64,000 bases of DNA from Nocardia inohanensis NBRC 100128 (GTDB taxonomy: Bacteria > Actinomycetota > Actinomycetes > Mycobacteriales > Mycobacteriaceae): positions 434,001 to 498,000 of the forward strand of contig NZ_BDBK01000001.1 in NCBI RefSeq assembly GCF_001612945.1, read 5' to 3'. Under the pieces are notes generated by a model. The model was not told where the DNA came from and did not search any database. It saw nothing but the letters and a program-made list of their open reading frames with translations. The number at the start of each line of letters is the position of its first letter. Within the stretch, counting starts at the first letter, position 1. Position numbers and translations under genes: made by a program. This document shows positions 48,425-56,634 of the stretch, in pieces.

Positions 48425-50056
48425 ATGCAACAGATTCCCGGTGCTGGCGCGATCGGATCCGGATTCAATATCCTGGGCGATTACAGTATTCGATCACTCA
48501 CGCAGCAAATCATCGATCTAGGTCCGGATGGTAAGGACTGGTCGTATCCGCCGACGGGCATCACCTACTCGGTGCCCACGAATGTCCAGCCGATCGAGTA
48601 CACCAACACCACCGGTTCCTCTTTCGTATACAGCACCGTCGAACAGTTTCAGTCGCATTTCGCCACGAAGGCCAGTGCTTCGGCTTCGTACGGGGCGTTC
48701 AGCGGCCAGTTCAATGTCGCGTACAGCCGCACCGTAAATACCGACCAGTCATACTATTACGGCATTTACGAGTCGGATTTCACGGCGTGGCAACTGAATC
48801 TGCACCACTCGTCGGATGAATGGGTGAGCAAGGACTTCCGCGAGGATCCCGACATCCGAGACCTGCCGACCTCCTTCACTCCGCAGAATCAAGAACAGTT
48901 CTTCGCCGTATTCCGCAAGTGGGGAACGCATTACGTGGGCCAGGTCGTGGTCGGCGGCAGTCTCGACTACTACGAGGCCGTGCAGACCTCGTACTCGATG
49001 AACCAACAGCAGGTCAGCGCCAATATTCAGCTCGAGTACAAGGCGGTGTTCACCTCCGCCAAGGCCGAATCCAAGACGCAATGGGACGAACTGGGCCGCA
49101 CCTGGTCCGACAGCCGCATCGTGACCGTGGACGCCACCGGCGGCGACAACGGCCTGCTGAACTCGCTCAATCCCGCCTACGGCGACAACCACGCCGGAAT
49201 ATTCGATCAATGGTCCTCCCAGGTGATGAAGAACCCGTCGGTGGTGGAGTTCTCGCTGAGCCCGCTGAACAACCTGTTCCACGGCAATCAAGCGGTCGCG
49301 GTGGCGCAGGCGCTGGAGGCATACACCAATGGCGCGATCCTCTGCTACGCCGGCACCGATTACACCCCGAACGGCGCTCCCGGTGGCGGCAATGTCAGCA
49401 CTTCGTGGGGCATCATCACCAATGGCAATGTGGCGATGCCGAATCCGCCGGTGACCCCTCCCCAGCCCACCGTCATCGCCCCCGGACAAGCGGCCCCCGT
49501 CGGTGGCTACCAGCTCGCACTATACGATCCGGTCAGTTTCGAACCCGTCATGTCGCACCTGTATTACCAAACCTACGAACCACATTCACTGGTCCCCGAC
49601 CCCTCGATCTACACCGCCATGATGAACGATCTCGATGCGGTCAGCAGTCGCGGATATATAGCGGCCGTCAGCGGTTTCGCCATCGACCTACTGAACTATC
49701 CCTCCCAAGATTTCTCGCACTGGTTGATGAGCATCGGCGCCACCATGGCGGCCTGGAAGAAATTCATCGGCTACCCCGACAAGGGCGGCTCGGCCTGCTA
49801 CATCGTCCTGGGCCGCCAAGGCGCCGCCCCCGGCAAAGCCCTGGAAGTCCTGCAAGCCGTCTATTCCCCCAGCGACTGGTTGCAGGAACCCTCCCTCTTC
49901 AACATGAATCCCTCCGCCCTCGGCCTCACCTACGGCCGCACCGCCGTCATCACCGCCGGCCAGCACATCCACGGCTCCCTCGCCGCGCTGGGGCAGCCTG
50001 AGCAGCCGAAGCCCCCGAAAGTCCAACCGCCCAAAAAGAACTCGCACCACCACTAG
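48425..50056 (+). CDS. MACPF-domain protein (perforin-like)
   Basis: 543 residues from ATG 48425, preceded by GAAGGA. The MACPF signature (Y/W-G-T-H-Y-x6-G-G) is VFRKWGTHYVGQVVVGGSLD at residues about 162-180. N-terminal SIRSLTQQIIDLGPDGKDWS and QSYYYGIYESDFTAWQLNLH are also typical of the fold. A second domain of about 180 residues follows a Pro-rich linker (PNPPVTPPQPTVIAPGQAA). No signal peptide is visible, and the C-terminus is KPPKVQPPKKNSHHH. MACPF proteins oligomerise into membrane pores or act as non-lytic adhesins; which applies here is unknown. Confidence 0.85.
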   Translation: MQQIPGAGAIGSGFNILGDYSIRSLTQQIIDLGPDGKDWSYPPTGITYSVPTNVQPIEYTNTTGSSFVYSTVEQFQSHFATKASASASYGAFSGQFNVAYSRTVNTDQSYYYGIYESDFTAWQLNLHHSSDEWVSKDFREDPDIRDLPTSFTPQNQEQFFAVFRKWGTHYVGQVVVGGSLDYYEAVQTSYSMNQQQVSANIQLEYKAVFTSAKAESKTQWDELGRTWSDSRIVTVDATGGDNGLLNSLNPAYGDNHAGIFDQWSSQVMKNPSVVEFSLSPLNNLFHGNQAVAVAQALEAYTNGAILCYAGTDYTPNGAPGGGNVSTSWGIITNGNVAMPNPPVTPPQPTVIAPGQAAPVGGYQLALYDPVSFEPVMSHLYYQTYEPHSLVPDPSIYTAMMNDLDAVSSRGYIAAVSGFAIDLLNYPSQDFSHWLMSIGATMAAWKKFIGYPDKGGSACYIVLGRQGAAPGKALEVLQAVYSPSDWLQEPSLFNMNPSALGLTYGRTAVITAGQHIHGSLAALGQPEQPKPPKVQPPKKNSHHH

Positions 50057-50084
50057 CGGGCACTAGCCCTACCGAAGCACTGTT

Positions 50085-50147
50085 GGCTTTTTGCTCCACT
50101 TTCGGCCTTTTTCCGACCGGGGGACCTCGAAAGTGGAGCAAAAGGCC
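50085..50147. repeat. Inverted repeat with 16-20 bp arms, possible bidirectional terminator
   Basis: GGCTTTTTGCTCCACTTTCG (50085-50104) and CGAAAGTGGAGCAAAAGGCC (50128-50147) are near-perfect inverted copies (one extra T in the left arm) around a 23-bp loop. It lies between the convergent MACPF and sigma-like genes. The low-GC arms are unlike other hairpins here. Confidence 0.65.
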
Positions 50148-50183
50148 GCCCGGCAGTCGCAGTCGGCACACCCCGTGGCGCGA

Positions 50184-51359
50184 TCAGCGGGAGAGGCGGA
50201 ACGGCCCGCGGTCCCAGCGCCATTGGTGGCGCAGGGTCAGGGCGGCCAGATCCAAGGGTTCGAGGCCGGTTTCGGTGCGCAGGGTGCGGAGTTCGGGCCA
50301 GTCGAGGGGACCGGAGGTCAGGCGGTTGCGGAGGATGTTCTCGGTGCGGGGGTCGACCTGGCGCTGGGCGAGGTCGGTGACGCCGTGGCGGCTGCCGGTC
50401 CAGACCAGCCAGCCCCAACCCTGACGGTGGGCGTAGGCGCGGCCCGCGGTGGCTTTCGTACGGTTTGCGTGGAATGCGGTGTGGGCGAGGGGGATTACGT
50501 CGATCAGGACGGTGCGGTCGTCGGTGAAGCGGGCGGCGACGGTGGGGTGGTGGAGGCGTTCGCTGCCGTCGATGTCGTAGGTGACGGCGGCGGGGAACTC
50601 CTGGAAGGTCTCGACCCGTTCGCTACCGTCGAGGAGACGCAGGAGGCGGGCTTGCAGGCCGGTGTCGAAAGTCAGTTCGCGGCCTAGTTTTTCGGAGTAC
50701 ATGCGGCCGCGGCCGTCGTCCGTCAGGTCGGCGGTGCGGGCGGGTTCGGCGGGGAGGGCAGCAGGTGTTCCCGCTCCCCATTCGACTCGGTGCAGCCACG
50801 GATTCCATACGCCCGCAGGGACTTCCTCGGGTTGCAGGGGTGGCAGGAGGTGCCAGCGGCCCTTCTGCTGCCAGCCGGCGATACGCTGGAAGACGAAGCC
50901 GGCGATGCGTTTGCACTCTTGGAGGTCGTGGCCCGCCAGGCGCAGTTTCAGATAGGCCCAGTCCTGGGCGGCGATATCGGTGTCGGTGGCATAGGTTTCG
51001 GCCAGCAGCGTGCGAACCAGCCACTCGTCTCCGCGGCCTACGGGGTAGCGCTGTGCGAAGACATCCAGATCGGGGTGGCCGGTCAGCTGGGTTTGGCGGA
51101 CCAGGTTGCCGACCGAGCGGGTGTAGAGCTGGCGGGCTCGGTCCCGGGAGACGCCGAAGCGGGAACCGAGGACGGTCAGCGTTTCGGGGGGCTCGCCGTC
51201 CAGACCCAGCCGGCAGGTGATGAGCTCGCCGTCGCGTGGGCGTTCCACGGCCTGTTCGGCCACCAGTTCGGCCACCACCTGGTTGACGTCCTCGAACCCG
51301 AAGGTCACGCCGTCACCCAGGTCGCCGTAAAGGTCGGCGCGTGTCTCACTGCTCGTCAA
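50184..51359 (-). CDS. Sigma-region-4-like HTH fused to a TnsA-like (degenerate nuclease) domain
   Basis: 391 residues. Residues about 45-90 (LTVLGSRFGVSRDRARQLYT) resemble sigma-70 region 4 or a similar HTH. The C-terminal half contains FPAAVTYDIDGSERLHHPTV and AARFTDDRTVLIDVIPLAHTAF, the layout of the TnsA/PD-(D/E)XK endonuclease domain, but the aspartate of the PD motif reads HHPT and the lysine of ExK reads DVIP, so it is probably inactive and DNA-binding. I infer a regulator; its own family name is not known to me. Confidence 0.5.
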   Translation of the reverse strand: MTSSETRADLYGDLGDGVTFGFEDVNQVVAELVAEQAVERPRDGELITCRLGLDGEPPETLTVLGSRFGVSRDRARQLYTRSVGNLVRQTQLTGHPDLDVFAQRYPVGRGDEWLVRTLLAETYATDTDIAAQDWAYLKLRLAGHDLQECKRIAGFVFQRIAGWQQKGRWHLLPPLQPEEVPAGVWNPWLHRVEWGAGTPAALPAEPARTADLTDDGRGRMYSEKLGRELTFDTGLQARLLRLLDGSERVETFQEFPAAVTYDIDGSERLHHPTVAARFTDDRTVLIDVIPLAHTAFHANRTKATAGRAYAHRQGWGWLVWTGSRHGVTDLAQRQVDPRTENILRNRLTSGPLDWPELRTLRTETGLEPLDLAALTLRHQWRWDRGPFRLSR

Positions 51360-51480
51360 GGCGGCCCCTACTTCGTTCGCCAGTCTGTTCGACGAGCCTA
51401 GCGCCGGGTACCGACAGCACGGCGCAACCGCGACGCACCCTCGGTCATGCCGGTGGCGTCGCGGTGTGTCCCGCGGGCGA

Positions 51481-51789
51481 TCAGGACCCGATCGCCGCGT
51501 TCATGATGGTTCCCGCGCTGGTCGCGATGATCCCGCCGATCATCGCCCCCGCCACCATCTTCGGCGAGGCGAGTCCACTGCCGGACCACTTCTCCCAGGC
51601 GAACCGGCCGCCGGCGTAGGTGATCGCCAGGACCCCCGACAGCAGGATGAACCAGGTGAAGTAGCGGACCAGCTTCAGCAGCTTGTCCGCCACCGGCGGG
51701 GTTTCGGGCGTGGGGTTGCCCAACTGGGCCAGGGTGTCACCGAGCCCGGAGCTGTGGAGGAGCACAGTGTCTTGGAGAGCGCTGAGCAT
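51481..51789 (-). CDS. Two-helix membrane protein, VirB2/TrbC pilin-like
   Basis: 102 residues from ATG 51789. Helix 1 is RYFTWFILLSGVLAITYAGG, helix 2 VAGAMIGGIIATSAGTIMNA, after a short Pro-rich stretch (NPTPETPPVADKLLKL). The size and layout match type IV secretion pilins and the small membrane proteins of actinomycete conjugation clusters. It lies between the sigma-like gene and tRNA-Gly. Family membership is inferred from shape only. Confidence 0.5.
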   Translation of the reverse strand: MLSALQDTVLLHSSGLGDTLAQLGNPTPETPPVADKLLKLVRYFTWFILLSGVLAITYAGGRFAWEKWSGSGLASPKMVAGAMIGGIIATSAGTIMNAAIGS

Positions 51790-51915
51790 GATCGTCACCA
51801 CACGAAGGTACCGCCATTTCGGCCATACCGGCATCGGAACCTGTGTGAGATGTCCTGTGCCCCTGCTGGTTTCACAGCGTGTCGCGGCGGGTGGCGAGAT
51901 CGTGTCCCGAAACGA

Positions 51916-51955
51916 CGAAACCCCGGTCCAGCCGAATGGCCGTTCCGGGGTTTCG
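51916..51955 (-). terminator. Hairpin after tRNA-Gly
   Basis: CGAAACCCCGG and CCGGGGTTTCG form an 11-bp stem around an 18-base loop, immediately downstream of the tRNA on its strand, followed by TCGTTTCGGG. Confidence 0.7.
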
Positions 51956-51959
51956 TTGG

Positions 51960-52032
51960 AGCGGATGACGAGATTCGAACTCGCGACCCTCACCTTGGCA
52001 AGGTGATGCGCTACCAGCTGCGCTACATCCGC
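51960..52032 (-). tRNA. tRNA-Gly (anticodon GCC)
   Basis: On the minus strand it reads from GCGGATGTAGCGCAGCTGG through the anticodon loop CTTGCCAAG to TCATCCGC plus discriminator T; CCA is encoded (51957-51959). The acceptor stem GCGGATG pairs with the 3' strand, and GGTTCGAATC-type T-loop is present. The coordinates exclude the CCA. Confidence 0.9.
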
Positions 52033-52156
52033 AAACCGCTCACCTGGGCGTTTCCGTCCGTGGCTTGCGAGAGAGAACATTAGCCCACGACATGCGGAAG
52101 TTCCAAAACGCCTGCGTAATGCCGGTATTTGCCCGGAATCCGGCGTGCCGCCCGTA

Positions 52157-52957
52157 CTACCGCGGCGTGTTGTCCTCGAGCGGCACGATGGCACTGATCA
52201 AGGTGCGATCCCCGGACGTCACGGTCAGCACCAGCTGCGGCGGCCAGGTCTTCTTGGTCGAATCGGGATGCGTCTCGTTCACCACCATGACGTGCTGCCC
52301 GTCGAACGGCCCCGGCACGATCTGCACGCAGTAGGTGGTCCCGGCCGGTATCGAGTCGATCCCCGCCTGGATCTGCGCCACGCTCGGCGCGGCCGCGTCC
52401 GGCGCGTACATCTCCCGCACCTTGGCCCCGGATCGATCCACGTAGTACCGGTTCTGAAGCGCGAGGATGACCTCCGGCCCGGATCGCGTACTGCCCGGCC
52501 CGTTCCCGCGCACATGCCCCCCGCTGACCTCGCTCGCACAGCTCCCCGCTGCCGCCGCTGCCGGTTCGGCCGAGGTCGTGGTCGTGGTCGCCGAGACCAC
52601 CGCCGGAACCGTAGCCACCGCTGTCGGATGCTCTTGCGACCCCGTGATTTTCGACACCTGCACCGCGATGGCCGCCACCACCGCGAGCACGCCGAGTATC
52701 CCCAGCACCGGCACCATCCACGCCCGCCCGGGTTCACTGCGCCGATGCACCCCGACCCGCCGCGCCGGTGCGGGCTCGTCGTAGTCATCGTCGTAGTCGT
52801 CGTAGTCGTCCTCCGGATACCGGCTGTCGTAATCCCGGTAAACCCCTCGCGCCCGAACGGGTTCCGGCGCGGGTTCGATCCAATCGGCCCAGCTCCCGCT
52901 GTACGCCCCGTCGCCCGCCGGCTCGGGGTCCGGCGGCTCGGATTCGCGAGTGTTCAT
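52157..52957 (-). CDS. Single-pass membrane protein with exported domain shared with 56634-57416
   Basis: 266 residues from ATG 52957. An acidic Tyr-rich cytosolic N-terminus (RYPEDDYDDYDDDYDEPAPA) is followed by a helix (MVPVLGILGVLAVVAAIAVQ) and an exported domain: SGPEVILALQNRYYVDRSGA, AQIQAGIDSIPAGTTYCVQI, PPQLVLTVTSGDRTLISAIV. The same pattern (AIMQLEYAWYVLRDPVAVRA, ISGTPAGTQHCVTITPLGSD, ITTVSGGQARISAIL) occurs in the neighbour at 56634. I believe this domain is catalogued as a DUF in the 8100s but have not checked. Function unknown; probably an envelope complex subunit. Confidence 0.7.
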   Translation of the reverse strand: MNTRESEPPDPEPAGDGAYSGSWADWIEPAPEPVRARGVYRDYDSRYPEDDYDDYDDDYDEPAPARRVGVHRRSEPGRAWMVPVLGILGVLAVVAAIAVQVSKITGSQEHPTAVATVPAVVSATTTTTSAEPAAAAAGSCASEVSGGHVRGNGPGSTRSGPEVILALQNRYYVDRSGAKVREMYAPDAAAPSVAQIQAGIDSIPAGTTYCVQIVPGPFDGQHVMVVNETHPDSTKKTWPPQLVLTVTSGDRTLISAIVPLEDNTPR

Positions 52958-53015
52958 AGCACTGCCCGTAATTCGCGCCGGACGCCGTAATGCCTGCTCA
53001 TCACGCCCCCTGTCC

Positions 53016-54710
53016 TCATTTCGAGACCTGCGGCTGGGTCCCGGGAACGATCGGATTCCCACCGGTCGGTCCGCTACTCGGTGCACCGGAACTCTCGAAC
53101 AACGGCACCCCGCTGGACGACGGACTCGTGGTCCCGAACAACCCCGGCGTGCTGGGCGCACTACCCGTCGTCGTCGCCCCGCCCCCGAGCGGGAACCCGG
53201 GCATCGCACTGGTGGTCACCGTCGTGCTCCCCTGGAAATCGAACCCGCCGGTCGGCTTGTCGCTACCCCCGCTCGGCATCGTCCCGCTGCCCGCGACCCC
53301 CGACAGATCCTGCGCGATGGCCGCGAACCATCGCCCGGCGTACTGCGTCGCGCTCTCCCCGAAGTCGGCCCCCGGCGCGACGGTGTAATCATGCTTCTGC
53401 GCCATGTTCCAGTACCGCGACCAGGTGGTCACGTCGAGCAGATCCTTGTTGTCGGTGATATTGGTCGACACCGCCGTGAACGCCTGCGTCACCAGATTGC
53501 TGACCGTCGTCGGCGGCACCAAATTCGTGACCGCACTGACCAGTTTGGTCCCCAGCACCGCCAGCCCCGCGATCGGATTCGCCAGCCCGGCCGTCGCGAT
53601 CTCGGCGATATTGGTGGCCGTGAGCACCGACTTCACCACCGACACCACGGAATTGAGCGCCAGCGTCCCGATCTTGATGAGCGCCTGGAACGCCGACCCC
53701 ACATCCACTGTGGTCTGCGGATTCGACGCCTCGGCGATCCGCTCGGAGATCGACTTCTTCGGCTCGTAGGACAGGTTCGCGATCGACTCGCCCTTGACGT
53801 CGTTGTTCACCACCGAGGTGAAGGTCTTGATCGAGGTGTAGGCCAGCGCCTCCGCCACCGATTTCAGCGAGGCGATCGGATCCCCGCCCGAAATCTCCAC
53901 CTGCGAGGCGATATTGGCGACCGCCCGCACGATCGGCGACCCACTGGGCGCGTCACAGGCCAGGTCCCCGCTGGAGCAGAAGCTGGCGACCCGCCCGGCG
54001 AGACTGCCGAAACTGACCGCCGCGTTCTTGTCGTTGCCCATCCCGGATCCGGTGGCGCCCATCGAATACTGCGGCGGATCCTCCAGCGCGGCAACGGCGG
54101 TCCCGCTGGTCCCGGGCGCGGCATCGGGTTTGGACTTGCCGGGCGAGCTGGGGAACAGCCCCGCCCCCGCATTGCGGGTGGGGTCGCCGAAGAGCGCCAC
54201 CGCCACCACCTTGTCGGCCGGCACCACCCCCTTGCCCGCCCCGACCTCCTGCGCGAACAGCGAAGCCACATGCGCGCCTTGCGAATACCCGGTGATGGCG
54301 ATCCGCGTGCTCGGGCACCGCTCGCTCACCTGCTTGACCATCGACTTCAGGGTGTCCACGCCCTTGGTCACCGATTGCAGATACGGCGTGGTCCCGGTGG
54401 CCACCGCCCCGCCGAACGAGGCGTCGTAGGGCACGTACGCCCGCGACACCAGTTCGGTGGCATCGGCCATCATGGGCCGGAAGACCGTGGACAGCATCCC
54501 GGTGTCGGTGGTGATGGCCGCGTCCGGCGACGACTCCCCGGTCCCTTGAACCCCGAACGCGAACAACGCCGGGCATTTGTCGAGCGATATCTGCGTACTG
54601 GGCGTATCCCCGCGCGCCCCGCCCACGGCCACCGCCGCGACGGCGCATACGGCCGCCGTGATCAGCGCCGAGTTCCGGATCGCTCCCGTGGACAACAGTT
54701 TCCGATGCAC
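53016..54710 (-). CDS. Exported cutinase-family hydrolase with long insertion
   Basis: 564 residues, more than twice a usual cutinase. A signal peptide (ALITAAVCAVAAVAVGGARG) precedes CPALFAFGVQGTGESSPD, the standard start of the fold; the nucleophile is in IAITGYSQGAHVASLFAQEV and the catalytic Asp near SSGDLACDAPSGSPI. Instead of the His within about 15 residues, about 190 helical residues intervene before KHDYTVAPGADFGESATQYA, whose His may complete the triad. A Ser/Thr/Gly-rich tail follows. Cutinases hydrolyse esters or phospholipids in the envelope. It sits inside the membrane/P-loop operon. Confidence 0.8.
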   Translation of the reverse strand: MHRKLLSTGAIRNSALITAAVCAVAAVAVGGARGDTPSTQISLDKCPALFAFGVQGTGESSPDAAITTDTGMLSTVFRPMMADATELVSRAYVPYDASFGGAVATGTTPYLQSVTKGVDTLKSMVKQVSERCPSTRIAITGYSQGAHVASLFAQEVGAGKGVVPADKVVAVALFGDPTRNAGAGLFPSSPGKSKPDAAPGTSGTAVAALEDPPQYSMGATGSGMGNDKNAAVSFGSLAGRVASFCSSGDLACDAPSGSPIVRAVANIASQVEISGGDPIASLKSVAEALAYTSIKTFTSVVNNDVKGESIANLSYEPKKSISERIAEASNPQTTVDVGSAFQALIKIGTLALNSVVSVVKSVLTATNIAEIATAGLANPIAGLAVLGTKLVSAVTNLVPPTTVSNLVTQAFTAVSTNITDNKDLLDVTTWSRYWNMAQKHDYTVAPGADFGESATQYAGRWFAAIAQDLSGVAGSGTMPSGGSDKPTGGFDFQGSTTVTTSAMPGFPLGGGATTTGSAPSTPGLFGTTSPSSSGVPLFESSGAPSSGPTGGNPIVPGTQPQVSK

Positions 54711-54728
54711 ATCGCACCTCGTTTTAGT

Positions 54729-55715
54729 TCATGGGCTCGCGGAGGGCGCGTCCGGGGACACGCGTGCGGTGATCCTCGCGCCGGCCTGCCGGGCGGCGAT
54801 GAGGATCTGCTCGGCGAGAAGCCGAACCGGTTGCGGTGGTGTGCGGGTGGGATCCCCGTCGTCGAGCGGCGAAATGCCTTGTGCGGGCGTCCACGCCGCC
54901 AGTTCGTGTGGTTCCAGGGCGCGCCAGGGCTCCAGCCAGCCGAGCCGCCAGGTGCGCGCGCCGAGTTCGTGGGCCAGCGCCTCGGCCTGTTCGCGCCGGG
55001 TGGCGACCGGAGCGGGCAGCGGGCGTGCGGAATCGGCGACGGTGAGGATCCCCACGACCTGACTCCCGGCCGGGGTGGCCTGCCGCTGATGCGCCAGCAG
55101 CGCGCGCTGCAACGTGTTGATGCCCCGCATATGCGATCGCGCCACCAGCACCACCAGCGGCGAATCCATATCCGCGCCCAGCCCGATGCGCGCCGGCCAG
55201 CGTTGCCCCGCGTCCCCGGCCCAGCTCATGCTCGCCGCGAGACTGCTCACCCCGGCCCCGCCGTGCACCCCGACCAGCCACAACAGTGGCGGCGGCCCAG
55301 TGGGATTGGGCACCGCCCGATGCCACATCGGGACCGGCGGCGTCGAAAGCGCAGGCGGCCCAGCCGGATCGGGTGACTCCGTGCCGCCGGATGCGCGTCG
55401 ACCGGCCACCGCACCGAGCCCCGATTTCCGAGCGTCGCCCGCATCGTCGGATAACCCGGCCTCGTCCGCCGAACCCGTATGGAACCCCGCGGCCGATTCG
55501 TCGAGCCCGGCGGTCGTAGTGTCGTCCGCACCGCCACGCGATAAATGCCAGGGCCGCACAGCATCCAAGCGTTCGCCGGCCGTGCGTTCCCCTGCCGATG
55601 ACAGTGCGGGGCCGGAGACCCGAGCGCCGAGGCGCGGCGTCGAGCGCGTTGCCCGGTGCGGAAGATCGTGCTCGTCGGCCCAGGGGGAGGCGGGGCGCTC
55701 GCGGAAGGTGGTCAT
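54729..55715 (-). CDS. P-loop protein, DUF6668-like
   Basis: 328 residues. A disordered N-terminus of about 140 residues is followed by LLWLVGVHGGAGVSSLAASM (a P-loop without the Lys of Walker A), VVLVARSHMRGINTLQRALL and VVGILTVADSARPLPAPVAT, and TWRLGWLEPWRALEPHELAA. From memory this matches the DUF6668 family that accompanies actinomycete conjugation/type IV-like clusters. The start overlaps the stop of the upstream ParA-like gene (ATGA), so the two are translated together. It probably binds nucleotides weakly or not at all. Confidence 0.65.
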   Translation of the reverse strand: MTTFRERPASPWADEHDLPHRATRSTPRLGARVSGPALSSAGERTAGERLDAVRPWHLSRGGADDTTTAGLDESAAGFHTGSADEAGLSDDAGDARKSGLGAVAGRRASGGTESPDPAGPPALSTPPVPMWHRAVPNPTGPPPLLWLVGVHGGAGVSSLAASMSWAGDAGQRWPARIGLGADMDSPLVVLVARSHMRGINTLQRALLAHQRQATPAGSQVVGILTVADSARPLPAPVATRREQAEALAHELGARTWRLGWLEPWRALEPHELAAWTPAQGISPLDDGDPTRTPPQPVRLLAEQILIAARQAGARITARVSPDAPSASP

Positions 55716-56587
55716 CGCAGCGCCCCCAGCAGGGAGAGGTACGCGTCGCGGGTCTCGGCGGTGAGGCGATGCCAGGAAATGACCCCGCCCCCGGCGAGGT
55801 GAATGTCGAAGGGCACCTTCACTACTTCACGCACCCAGGACCCGAGATGGGTGCGCACATGATCGACGACCGCCGCCGCGGATCCGGGCACCTGTTCGGT
55901 CAGCACGATCACCGCGTCGCCGACCACGAACTCGCTGTAGTTCTCGTCCAGCCATTGCAGCGCCGGTTGCAGCCGGTTGATGGCATCCGCCCGCGCCGCC
56001 ACCGTCAGCACCAGCCCGACGCGCGGATCGGCCAGCAGCGGCGCGGCCAGCCGGCTGGTCACCGGCGCGCCCGCATCGAAAACCGCCAGCAGCCCGGCGG
56101 TTTCGAGATGCCGGGCCACCGAGACCAGGGATTCCCGCCGCGGCAGGGCATCCGGGCTGCGGCTGAGCACCCGCACCCCCGTGCTGGTCTGGCCCGCGTA
56201 CGCGCCGACCATCGAGGCCAGCTCGGGATGCGGTGCGTCCAGCCATTTCTGGAGCGTGCCCGCCGGTTTCGACAGATCACAGCCGCGCAGCGCGAGATCG
56301 CCCCCGCCGAGCGTGGCATCCACCGCTACCGGCCACACCTCACCTTCGCTGTCGACCGCCGCCGCGGCCGCCAGCCCGAGCGCCGTCGTCGAGGCCCCCG
56401 ACGACCCGGAACCGCCCAGCACCAGCATCGACGGCACCGCCGCGCGCAGCAGCCGCCCCTGCCCGCCACGCAAAGGCACCGGGTCCGTGGGTGATCCGGC
56501 GGCCGCGGGCTGCGACAGTACCGGCGGTTCGGTCTCCTGCCGGACGCGATCCTCCAGGCCGCGCAGGAAGTCGTCGATCTGCGTCAT
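55712..56587 (-). CDS. ParA/MinD-like P-loop protein
   Basis: 291 residues from ATG 56587, preceded by GGGAGGTGA. MLVLGGSGSSGASTTALGLA replaces the deviant Walker A of ParA (KGGxGKTT) and lacks its lysines, then VAVDATLGGGDLALRGCD and VLTVAARADAINRLQPALQW follow the SIMIBI fold. It may position or energise an envelope complex, or be a degenerate ATPase. Its start overlaps the stop of a micro-ORF (TGATG) and its stop overlaps the DUF6668-like start, so it is the middle of an operon. Confidence 0.7.
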   Translation of the reverse strand: MTQIDDFLRGLEDRVRQETEPPVLSQPAAAGSPTDPVPLRGGQGRLLRAAVPSMLVLGGSGSSGASTTALGLAAAAAVDSEGEVWPVAVDATLGGGDLALRGCDLSKPAGTLQKWLDAPHPELASMVGAYAGQTSTGVRVLSRSPDALPRRESLVSVARHLETAGLLAVFDAGAPVTSRLAAPLLADPRVGLVLTVAARADAINRLQPALQWLDENYSEFVVGDAVIVLTEQVPGSAAAVVDHVRTHLGSWVREVVKVPFDIHLAGGGVISWHRLTAETRDAYLSLLGALR

Positions 56588-56634
56588 CAGTCACCTCCCG
56601 CTCCGGGCGGTGTGCTGCGGCGGCGGGCGCTCAT
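56587..56634 (-). CDS. 15-codon micro-ORF bridging two genes
   Basis: Encodes MSARRRSTPPGAGGD. Its ATG overlaps the stop of the 260-codon gene upstream by one base (TGATG) and its stop overlaps the ParA-like start by one base (TGATG). It may serve only to carry ribosomes across a 46-bp gap. Confidence 0.4.
   Translation of the reverse strand: MSARRRSTPPGAGGD

Noticed and set aside
51960..52032. tRNA-Gly as integration site of a mobile element
   Set aside because: No second copy of the tRNA 3' end is visible in the window, there is no integrase, and the envelope operon lies on the 5' side of the tRNA.
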